Positions 25,103-37,663 of a stretch of 64,000 nucleotides of DNA are shown piece after piece. This stretch comes from Lingula anatina (taxonomy: Eukaryota; Brachiopoda; Lingulata; Lingulida; Lingulidae), in the NCBI RefSeq assembly GCF_001039355.2, contig NW_019775477.1, positions 233,517 through 297,516 on the forward strand, read 5' to 3'. The notes under the pieces were generated by a model. It was given only the letters and a program-made list of their open reading frames with translations, was not told the DNA's origin and searched no databases. A program made the translations under genes and the position numbers. The first letter of the stretch is position 1. The number at the start of each line of letters is the position of its first letter.

Positions 25103-28100
25103 GTCCTGTCAGTGGCTTATAGACATTATATTAATCTTAAAGGACCCCTGCTTCCAAGACTGTTATCTTTGCTTTCGATTTCAGCCCTGTTCAATGGGTC
25201 AAGCGTTCCGAAGAATCTTGGCTTTAATTCACGCGGAATTCTCGATACATCCATGCCAAAGGGACCCTCTTACGACAACTACTGGATGACTATATATACC
25301 AATATCACAGATTCGGATGGCAGTACAACGACGTACAAGGTTGGGCGCATACAGGTATGGCGTGTTCACATACTGTGTCATTAAAAAAACTTTTTATCTT
25401 TAAATACTGTCACTAGACAAACGGATTGATTGACTGGTAGGCCTAATTGCGTTGAGCATGACTGTCTGCTGAAAAAGTGAAAAAGAAAAAAGAAATGAGC
25501 AAAGGTGGTGGGTAATCTGTTGACATAAATGGGCCAATTTCCTCTTCAGGTGAACCCAATGTCGACAACAGAGGTACAGTCACTAGTTTCGAACCTCACC
25601 GCTAGTGGCAGCACTAATATGATAGCCCAGATTGCAGCCAACGGGAACCTTGAAGACACAACGCAGACTATCCAATCCTTGGCGTCCGCGCTTAACACCT
25701 TGGGCAGTTCTGAAGGTAGAATACTTTATAATGTTGTGTTCAAAGACAGTATTGACCCTTTGTTAAAAATTGATTCAGTTGTCAAATTGAAACATTTAGG
25801 CCCACTTTGAAAAGGAACTTACTCTGAATAAACCTGACTAAATATCTGAATGCAAAACACCAAAAACAAAGCTGTGCGTAGGCCTATTTTTGTTTTCTGG
25901 TTTCCCATTTAAACCCAAAATTGACTTTATCTTTATCCTAGCATTTAATATTCAAATCCTTATTTGAATCTTAAGTCTTCAACGTTATCCGAGCGATATG
26001 TTTAAATGTATCTGATCCATAATGAGATTATGAAAACTATTAAACGCTTTGCTTTTTACTGCATCCTGATTTAAATGGTGGTTTGGACACATACTGTACC
26101 TGAAATACCACTATCCTTCATCACTTATTAAATATGTCTAAAATAATATGATATATTGGAAGAGGGTAGTTGAATAGGCGTTTGTTGTGTTTAATTCAAT
26201 TATTCTTATATTGCCAGGGTTTAATTCCGGATTTGGACCAAGTGAAGCAGCCTCGGTAAGAATTTGAAATAAAAAAGTCATATCGCTCATAACTCATCAG
26301 TTTTATTCGTTATTCAGAAGTTAATCGTTAATTTTTTATTCGTAGTCCGCAATAAGCATTTCCAAATGAAATATTAATTCAGTAAAATATCCGAAAGAAG
26401 TTTTCATCACACAAGATACACAAACCTTGAAATCGAATGTTTCAGACCCAGAATACGTCATCAGCAGAAAAGGAAGCACTCCGTGAAGAAGTCGCATTGG
26501 TGAGATTGCACGCACACGCACACGCACACACACGCACGCACACGCACACATGCACGCACACATTGCCATCTTGTTAGTAAAATGTATTTGATCAAGTAAT
26601 TTAACAATTGGGACATGAAATGAAATGAAACACAATTCTGTTTTTAAAAACTGACTGAGACGTATTTCGACGTATTACGTCTGTGTACAATATAAACATT
26701 CAATTCATCAGTTTATAAGACCCAAAATTGTTGTTATGACAATACATGAAAACCACACTTAAACATACCTGGTTTAATAAGGGTAACCAACGCCCAGCAA
26801 ATAATTTGAATTTTTGGTAACATTATATATGTATCTTCCCTTCGTTTAATAGCGTCATTTTAGCTAGCATTTATGACAAGACAAAGGATTAGAGCTAAGA
26901 TGTCGGCAATCCCAAATTAATGCCATTGCACCCTTTCAGATAAGAACTCAGATGATCGAAGCAGTGGCCGACAGCGCACCCACCACCCCAAGGCAGGTGC
27001 AGCTTCTGGCTAGCTGCCTCACGGAAGTACTGCAGCAACCATCTGAGATAAAACGGGGCAGCCAAGTAAGTAATCTATATATCAGACATTATACCAGCCT
27101 TGTGGAATATGTGTATTGATATAACAAAACGAAATAAATACATGGTGCATTAAACACATATTAAATACACACACACACACACACACATATTTTACAAACG
27201 TTATGATCATGTTCACCATAGTCGTCATAAAATGAAATTCCCTTACTGTGTTTAAAAATTCATAGTAACAAAACAGCCCAAGAGTTTGAACTCAGAGGAA
27301 TACTACACACACTGGACAATAGAAGTGTCGCCCCTACTGAACCAATACTTTGGGGGAGATAAATGACCGTGGAATGATATGCTCCTGGTATTATTTTATT
27401 AACATCAAATTTCACAAAAGAAACGGTTCTGACTGAAGAATTCAACTGTATCGATATTCTGACATTGCTTATATTCCGCCTCTTCAGGTTAATAACTTTG
27501 ATTACTCTGATTCAGGGGTTTACACTTCTATTGTCCAGTGTGTGTAATTCGATATCTCAGATTCTCATGTATTTTAGGTCAGAGGCCTATAACTTCCACG
27601 AATAAACACATCATCATTATCATTATCATCATTAAAAGCGTTAAGATAGTAGTAATATGTATATTAAGTTCATTTCTTCATGTACATATTTGCGCCAGTT
27701 GCAATGTGGAGACATTTTCTGGAAGTTGCCATGTTCATTTCAGTCAAAGGTTACTGTCATTGTGAGCGGATTTATCGACGTGCTTCAGGCACAAGCTGCT
27801 GACCAAACTAAGGAAGAAACTGTAGAACTGGCTACCACCATTTTGAGTAGTGTAGGGGCAACAATCGCGGTAAGTGGAATGCTTTTTATGTTTTGTCTTT
27901 ATCTTTTGCTGTTACCCGCGGTAGTAAATACAACTCTGTTATTACCTTTCATATTATCTATTAACTAATTCAGGGGCGGATCCAGAGATATTTTCTGACA
28001 GTCTTCCAAATTATCTTTGTTGATCCATGTTCCATTTTTGACCGTCTTCCGACAGAAAACATTAGATGGCTGACAATGTAAACTTGAAAATCTGACCGTC

Positions 28101-31100
28101 TTCCAGAAGACCCAGAAGACGGCCTAAATCCGCCCCTGTAATTACCAGTTGGTTCCCGTGCCGTTTTCTTTCTATTTCTATCTCTACCTCATTCAATCTC
28201 TAGCGGCCTTCTCCCGTTTACATTACACGCACCTTTATGAGTATAATAAGAGCATGTCAATCAACTCAGTAACTCTACTAAACACTCCCCGGTCCTTAGT
28301 CACTCATGACTGTCAATTACTACAGGTCCGTAGCCAGCAAATTCAAAAGGAGGGTTCTTTTTCTGAAAAAGTGGACCTTTTCCCATAAAACTATATGTAC
28401 CTAGATCAAATTTTACCCAGAGTGGACCTTTTCCCAGCAAAAGGGGTGGTTCTTTTGAACCCCCCGAACCCCCCCCCCCCCCCCTGGCTACGGGCCTGTA
28501 CTATCATCACATTATAATGCATGTTACGTAGATGTATGTAGTGGATAGTAGGATATTTCTTCTATAAGTCAAAGGGGCATGGTACATGTTGTACACCTTC
28601 ACAGTGTATTTGTACTTGAAAAGGAACGGTGTCTAGTTGCTGTTTAATCAGCGGAAATAATATCAGTTTTAATTCTTATTTGATTTCTAATGAAGATTGA
28701 TTTGAGTTTTATTTCATTAATCTGTAATAGTACTAGATGCGTTAATTCAGTAGAACAGTGAAATAGGATCTCTCTATCCCAGGAATTAATTAATTAAACA
28801 ATTTATCATATTATTATAGGCAACGACGTACGCCTTAAAGAACCCGTTACCATCGGACGTGCAGGAGTCGATGAATGATATGTACTACGATGCGGACTTA
28901 GAAAATACTGAACAAAAAAGTAAATTGCATTAAGATGCTGGGGGTGGGGGGGGGGGCATTTTTAATTCTATTTTATTTGTAAAATAGTTACCAAAATATC
29001 GAGATTTCCTAGCTCATAGGTATTATGTTTGGATGAATAAAATCCAAAGATTGTTCGAGAAAATGTGTGGAAAAGGGTGAAGTGGTCATTTTTGCAAGTA
29101 AGCAAACGTATTCCGTATTAAAAGAAGTTTTTCTCCACCAGTAAAATGTTTTTGTGCTTTTTTTAATAACGAGTAGAGGTTACTGAAACAGATGGTTTTC
29201 CGTTCCGAGTTATTGCAATATTTGGGATCATCCTCTTTTCAGATGTGGCAGGGCTTTCAAAAGAAGAAGCGAGAAACCAGTTTGGTCGATACACTAGTGA
29301 TGAAAGCCAGAAAGAAGTGGTGAGTTATTACACGATTTAACTTAAAAAATACGTTTTGATTGATTTTTGATGAAAATCCCAGAACAATTGGGTTGGTTCG
29401 GTGATATGTATGAAGGTCACTGGTTTAAGAAAGTCATTCTTTAACCGACTCTTTTTAAGTGATTCGTGACGTGGCTGTTTTGTAATTCCCGCATAGGTAG
29501 GCTACTTTACGTGTGTGAGCTAGCGCTCACTCTTGTACTTGTATTTATGTTTTTATTTTCCCAGAAATATTTTTAAAAAGATAGGCCCGTAGAATTTGCA
29601 TATTTCAAAATGGCACATGTAAATGTATAAAGCTCCATATTTGTAATTAAGTGGCAATGTAGGACAGTGTCAGTTAGTCTGGTGACACTTTACACTGGTT
29701 TCCTTATTCCTTTCTACTACTCTGTCAGTGAGTTTGGAAAACTCCCGCATGGGCAGGCTACTCTGCGTGTGTGTGCTCAAGTTCACTCGTGCTTGCAATT
29801 GTGTGCTTACTTTGTCATACATATGAATTTCTGACATAGATAGACCCATGTAATGGACCCAGAATCTGCATATCCGAAAATGACTTATGCAGGCCTATAT
29901 GTATAAACCTCCATAAATGTAATTGGAAATGTACCCAAGTATAGCGTTTTTTTTTTTATATAATGGTGCCATATTCCCTTCTTCTAGTCTGGCGGTGCTG
30001 TCTCCACCCTTATGTCAGGGATAGGCAACGTTTCTGACGTCCTACTGTCCAAGACCATCCCCGGGGAGCCCTCCCTGGGGGTGGAGACCCCTCAGTTAAA
30101 GATGGAACTGGTGAAGGACGACCCCAATAAGATCGACAAGCTGAAACTTCAGTCGGCCAAGCTGCCCTCCTGGAACAGCATCCGGCCTGCATCCGGGCCG
30201 GGATCCGGGGATAGCTTGGTCTCGGTGCAGGTGAGGGCAGTGCTGATGTATGATGATACTAGTGAAAGGCAATTGTGTTCCCTTTCAGAATTATGGCTTG
30301 AACGATGACCTCTTAAACGCTTTTGATAAATTACAAAAAGAGTTATGATAAAAGATATAAATAAAGAAAGAAAGAAAGAAAGAAATATGTACTATTTGTT
30401 TTTTTTTCGCATAAACCTTTTAAGTAATTGTTTTTAGTTTTTCTTTATTTTTTGAAAAATATATTGGAATAACTATTGTGAGGTGAATGCATATGTAAAC
30501 GTCTTTCTTTCAGTTGGTTCAATTTGCATCGAACCCCTTCGGTTCACTTAAGAACTCCGACAAAGTCGCGAACGGCTCCGAAACCGTATCCCTTGACCTC
30601 AAAGACGACAATGGGGCCACCATGGCCATCTCGAACACCCAACAACCCATCGAGATCTTCATAAACCGCGACACCAGCGGTCAGCTCCCCGCTCCGGACT
30701 ATATATACCACAGCCCCATGGACCCCGCGGACGGGCTGTCGTACAGGTCCGCGAATATCACCGACTCCGATGTGGCCATACACTTTGAGATCGTGCCAGA
30801 GAGCAACGTGACCTTCCTGGTGCTGGTGAGACACGGAAGTCCGCCTCAGCTGCAGGACGGGGAGTTTGATTTTTGGCAACTGGTACCGTCCGTCAGACTG
30901 GCTGCTGATGGTAAGTGGAGAGGGTAGAAGAGACAAAAAAGGTGTACCGGGAAAGGGGGGGGAGTGGGTGGTGGCTATGAGAAGGCGTTAAAATATCAAG
31001 AAATGCTGTCCAGTGCATCGTGACAGAGAGTCCCCCCCATGATGGAATCCGCTTCCCATTCATTTTTGCAGGTACAAGTGTGCTGTTTTATAATAAGATT

Positions 31101-34100
31101 ACATGTAGGCTGTTATTCTCGGCTTCATTGAATTCATTGGGACTTAAATTCAAGCAAATTGCAAAAAAAAAAAAAAAAAAAAAAAACGAGGCGATAATTT
31201 TTTCACGGATGGGTAAAATTATCCCTTCTATTTGTCGTGTTTTCGCGATTGGAGGATAGATACAGTGTAGCATACATGATTGCTCCAGTCTCGAAAGAAT
31301 AAAGTTTGGATAAATTGAAAATTATATTGCAAAAATGCATACTGGCAAAGCTGGTTTATATACTGTTAACAGGTCAAATTGGTTGTAAAAATTTTCAATC
31401 CCTGCAATGTACTGACACATAAATGTCATTAATTAATTTTAATTGATTTCCATTAATCATTAATGAAAACAATTTATCAATTTAATTTTTTCTTTCACCG
31501 AAGGTACTCCTCTGAACAGCTACGAAGTCTTCATAGAGAGCGACCAAGTCGGCAACAAGACTGGCAAGTACTACGTGGGCATACGACAGCTGGCGGACAA
31601 TGAGACCGAACTGTATGGCCTACAGTGGACAAACTTCACCGGGAACTTCACCGAGGCTTTCACCGGTGCCAATAACATCACCACCAACTACACCATGAGA
31701 ACGTACACATCAGGGTGCTACTTTGCCACGGTCGGCATGACGGCAGTCAGTACGGAGGGCTGCATTGTGAGTAGAGCACCCTGTGGATCGAACGTTGTTA
31801 AAACGAAAGAATGAATGAATGCGCTTGGACAGTTACACCCTACGTTTTTTATCCCTGACAGGTCCTCCTGCCTATATATAAAAGGGTACACCGTAATGAA
31901 ACGGTATCGACAAGGATATATACGTAGAGGAAAGTAATCGTGTCTATTTCAAGAACTTACGTTTTAGGCCGCATTCAGAACAGTGAACTAACTAGTCCGT
32001 GGGTTAAATATGGCGACCCACTAAAAAACTTGCCGCCTAATCTGCTAAGAGACACTGAATAGATTCCCCGTGGGGAAGTATTCAGGTGGGTCGGCCATAT
32101 TTGATCCGCAGATAGGTTAGTCCGCTGTTCTGAATGCGCTCTATGGCTGAGACATTTTTTCAGGTTGGCAACAAGACGACTCACTACTCTACTCAATGTT
32201 ATTGTACCCATCTGACGTCATTCATGGGCGGCTGGGTGGTCCAACCCAACACAATCGACTGGAACTTTGTCTTCTCTGGCGCAGCGGCTTTCGACAGGAA
32301 TCCCACCCTGTATATAACCGAGATGTTGATAGCCGTGTTGTATATCATGACAGCTATATGGGCTAGACGGCAGGATAAGAAAGACGTGGAGAAGGTAGGC
32401 TTTGTTTTCTTTCAAACATGCTCTAAAGATGTGCGGGTGTATATGTGTGTTACATAATTTTTCCGATTGTAAACTTGGTTAGTCTCGCAGTGATGTTTGC
32501 TTTTCAAGCATAAAGCTAATTTATAGCCTATCCACATAGTGAGAGATAGTATTTTGCTCAATTATAATTTTATTTCATTTTTCATTTTTTCAAAAATGAT
32601 TGTACATTGGGATAAAAAATTGTTTGCCGATGGGGGTCATCCCACTCCGATTTCCGCACTCCACTAGAATGGTTTATAACACATATTCCTCTTTGGCATC
32701 GTAACATAAGTTAACATAAGATAAACCTTTGAGACATTTTAACCCTCGCATTATCTTATTAGTAGTATAATTGTCTTACAGTTGGGCGTGTCTCCTTTGC
32801 CGGACAATGACCCCAATGACCACTACCTCTACGAAATGATCGTATTTACTGGGATGAGAAGAAATGCGGGCACCGAATCAAAAGTAAAGAATAATTTTCA
32901 TATATTTTAGGCTTGTTTAATGCGTTTTTGTTTTTATATATTTTTGACTGTTAATGATGAGAAGACTAAGTAAAAGAATAAACATATGTTGGTATAATCA
33001 TATATCAACTTAGGGAAGTAAATTAAACCAAATATACAATAAATAAATAAATAAATAAATAAATAAAATAAAACACTTGCAATGCCTTTTTCGCCAGGTA
33101 AATTTTATTTTGTCTGGGGAATACGATGAAACGGACGTCAGAACGCTGGCAGACGACAAACGACGCACTTTGATGAGGGGATCGGTCGATCGTTTCTTGT
33201 TAGCCGTCCGGGGGTAGGTCATGTCTCAGTTCACTCCACTTCATTTCACTTTCATTTTGAGTATAAGCCATATTAGAAATATTGGTATGTACGTTCCGTC
33301 ATGTGTGAAAAAGGACACTGAGCGAAGGCATTGATAAACCTTAAATAAAGATATTAACATTTTTCGACTTTGTAGGTAGTCTGAACCAGTTCAAAGCTTG
33401 ATGTGAAAATTTGTCTGTATCTGCCAATTGAATGACTCTCCTTACTGCTTAGTACTTTGCGCTGTTTGATTTGCATCGGACGTTCACGTTGAAAAGCTTG
33501 TAGGCAAACATTTTAATATTAAAATATTAAAATATTAAAATACCATTTAAAATAATTTTACCTGTATCTAGACCTTTGGGCGACCTGAACTACCTTCGCA
33601 TCTGGCACGACAACTCTGGCAAGGGCCACTTCGCCTCTTGGTACCTTAAATACCTCCTGGTGCAGGACCTGCAAACCAAGGAGAAGTACCACTTCATCTG
33701 TAACCGATGGTTTGCCGTGGAGGAAGACGACGGACAGGTACATGGTGGTCAACCTTTTTTGTGTGTGTGGTCTGGCAAAATTGAAATGTTAATCCGTCCG
33801 GTCCGAGCATGTTCCAGTTTCTTTCTGATTGCCTAGGTAGGATTTGCTTGACTCGTTCACCTCTGAGGCAATTTGTAGTTTGTAGTACTCAGTGTAACGG
33901 GTATGATCCACTGTCTACATGTGACGAGTAATGTTCACCTCCATTGATCGCGCGATAAAATCCCTTTTACACTGGACGGCGTCCTTTCTGCGTCCTTTCT
34001 GCGACCATGAAACTTGCATCGCTTTGGTCATAGAAAGGAGGCACAAGAATTGCTTTGGCCGCAGAATCAGTATTCAATGATTGGCCAGCTGTAGGCACGT

Positions 34101-37100
34101 TAAGTATTTCTTTTAACTCTGAAATGGGGCTGTACTATGGGACGCAGAAAGGACGCCGTCCAGTGTAAGGGGGACTAAAGGGGAGTTTTATCGTTTTTAA
34201 TTTGGTTTAGTCGTCCGTTTTAGGTTGACCGTCTTCTCCCTGTAGCAGGCCGCGAGCAGATGGTCGAGTTTGGCCACCTCTTCACGAAGACCACCCAGAA
34301 GAACCTTGGTGACGGGCACCTGTGGTTCTCCGTGGTTGCTCGCCCTCCTCGGAGCCGCTTCACGCGTCTCCAGCGAGTGACCTGCTGCCTGTGTCTCCTC
34401 TATATGACCATGCTGACCAGCGCCATGTTCTATGAGACGGTGCCGGAGTCGCCAGGGTCGAACGCAATCACATTTGGACCTTTCAGTTTATCACCGGAAC
34501 AGGTAAAAGAAAACTAATGAGCCGTACGTGATTGACATTACGAAAAATAAATAAACAAATAAATAAATTAATTAATTAATAAAAATAAATAAATTAATAA
34601 ATAAAACAAGCAAGTGTGTATAAGCAGTGGCTCTGTCAGACAGTTTTGCAGTCAGCGAATGGTAAATTGAATTATTGTAGGCATTTATTTCGAAAAAAAA
34701 ACGAAAGAAAAAGAATAATTATTATATAAAGTGGGTTCTTCCATTCTAGATCTACGTGGGTGTGATCGGAACCATCATCGTGTTCCCCGTCAACCTTCTG
34801 ATCGTCACGTTCTTCCGCAAAGCAAAACCAAGGAAGAAGCGCCCGTCCCGCATTCAGGCTGCCATGCAGAGAAACATCCTAACACAGAGCACCTCCACTC
34901 TCGGCGGAGCGCTGAAAACGCCAGACCCGTTGTCCCACAGGGATATCGTGCTTGAAAAGAACGAGAGGGTCGGGGAAAATAAGNAAATGGATTTTTACAT
35001 GAACATTGTCCTTTAAGTCAAAGAGGCATGGTGCACCTTCACAGTGTATTTGTACTTTAATTAAAAGAAACTGTGTATAGTTGCTGTTTAATCAGCGGAA
35101 ATAATATCAGTTTAAATTCCTCTTTGATTTTTAATGATAACAAAAGATTGATTTGAGTTTTATTTCATTAAACTGTAATAGTACATGATGCGTTAATTCA
35201 GTAGAACAGTGAATTAGAATCTCTCTATCCCAGGAATTAATTAATTAATTAAACAATTTATCATATTATTATAGGCAACGACGTACGCCTTAAAGAACCC
35301 GTTACCATCGGACGTGCAGGAGTCGATGAATGATATGTACTACGATGCGGACTTGGAAAATACTGAACAAAAAAGTAAATTGCATTAAGATGCTGGGGGC
35401 GGGGGGGGGGGGGGGTGGCATTTTTAATTCTATTTTATTTGTAAAATAGTTACCAAAAAATCGAGATTTCCTAGCTCATAGGTATTATGTTTGGATGAAC
35501 AAAATCCAAAGATTGTTCGAGAAAATGTGTGGAAAAGGGTGAAGTGGTCATTTCTGCATGTAAGCAAACGTATTCCGTATTAAAAGAACTTTTTCCCCAC
35601 CAGTAAATTGTTTTTTGTGCTTTTTTTAATAACGAGTAGAGGTTACTGAAACAGATGGTATTCCGTTACGAGTTATTGCAATATTTGGGGTCATCCTCTT
35701 TTCAGATGTGGCAGGACTTTCAAAGGACGAAGCGAGAAACCAGTTTGGTCGATACACTAGTGATGAGAGCCAGAAAGGAGTGGTGAGTTTTTACACGATT
35801 TAACATAAAAAATACGTTTTGATTGATTTTTGGTGAAAATCCGAGAACAATTGGGTTGGTTCGGTGATATGTATGAAGGTCACTGGTTTAAGAAAGTCAT
35901 TCTTTAGCCGACTCTTTTGAAGTGATTCGTGACGTGGCTGTTTTGTAATTCCCGCATAGGTAGGCTACTTTACGTGTGTGCGCTAGCGCTCACTCTTGTA
36001 CTTGTACGTTTATGTTTTTATTTTCCCAGAAATATTTTTAAAAAGATAGGCCCATGTGACGTCCCCACGTAGAATTCGCATATTTCAAAATGGCACATGT
36101 ATATGTATAAACCTCCATATTTGTAATTAAGTGGCAATGTAGGACAGTGTCAGTTAGTCTGGTGACACTTTACACTGGTTTCCTTATTCCTTTCTACTAC
36201 TCTGTCAGTGAGTTTACTTGGCGTGTGTGTGCTCAAGCTCACTCGTGCTTGCAATTGTGTGCTTACTTTGTCATATATATATGAATTTCTGACATAGATA
36301 GACCCATGTAATGGACCCAGAATCTGCATATCCGAAAATGGCTTATGTAGGCCTATATGTATAAACCTCCATAAATGTAAATGGAAATGTACCCAAGTAT
36401 AGCGTTTTTTTATAATGGTGCCATATTCCCTTCTTTTAGTCTGGTAGTGCTGTCTCCACCCTTATGTCAGGGATAGGTAACGTCTCTGACGTCCTACTGT
36501 CCAAGACCATCCCCGGGGAGCCCTCCCTGGGGGTGGAGACCCCTCAGTTAAAGATGGAACTGGTGAAGAACGACGCCAATAAGATCGACAAGTTGAACCT
36601 TCAGTCGGCCAAGCTGCCCTCCTGGAACAGCATCCGGCCTGCATCCGGGCCAGGATCCGGGGATGACTTGGTGTCGGTGCAGGTGAGGGCAGTGCTGATA
36701 TACATGTATTGTGATATTCGTGAAGGGCAATTTTGTTCCCTTTTAGGAACATGGTTTGAACTATGGCCTCTCAGACGCTTTTGATTAATTAGAAAAACAG
36801 TGATGATAAAATAAATAAATAAGTAAATAAGTAAATAAATAGATAGATAAATATATAAATATGTACTATTTGTTTTTTTGGCATGACCCTTTTAAGTAAT
36901 TGTTTTTAGTTTTTCTTTTTTTAAAAAAAATATATTGGAATTACTATTGTGAGGTGAATGTATATGTAAACGTCTCCCTTTCAGTTGGTTCAATTTGCAT
37001 CGAACCCCTTCGGTTCACTTAAGAACTCCGACAAAGTCGCAAACGGCTCCGAAACCGTATCCCTTGACCTCAAAGACGACAATGGGGCCACCATGGCCAT

Positions 37101-37629
37101 CTCGAACACCCAACAACCCATCGAGATCTTCATAAACCGCGACACCAGCGGTCAGCTGCCCGTCCCGGACTATATATACCACAGCCCGATGGACCCCGCG
37201 GACGGGCTGTCGTACAGGTCCGTGAATATCACCGACTCCGATGTGGCCATACACTTTGAGATCGTGCCGGAGAGCAATGTGACCTTCTTGGTGTTGGTGA
37301 GACACGGAAGTCCACCTCAGCTGCAGGACGGGGAGTTTGATTTTTGGCAACTGGTACCGTCCGTCAGACTGGCTGCTGATGGTAAGTGGAGAGGGTAGAA
37401 GAGACAAAAAAGGTGTACCGGGAAAGGGGTGGGGGTGGGTGGTGGCTATGAGAGGGCGTAAAAATATCAAAAATGCTGTCCAGTGTATCGTGACGGAGAG
37501 TCCCCCCATGATGGAATCCGCTTCCCATTAATTTTTGCAGGTACAAGTGTGCTGTTTGATAATAAGATTGCATGTAGGCTGTTATTCTCGGCTTCATTGA
37601 ATGCATTGCGACTTAAATTCAAGCAAATT

Positions 37630-37663
<34 letters not shown>

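Noticed and set aside
34984-35270. Truncated pseudogene or alternative polycystin isoform ending near 35016
   Set aside because: The frame crosses the n character, and the following sequence is intron 22 of the next copy, so the apparent C-terminus is an assembly product.
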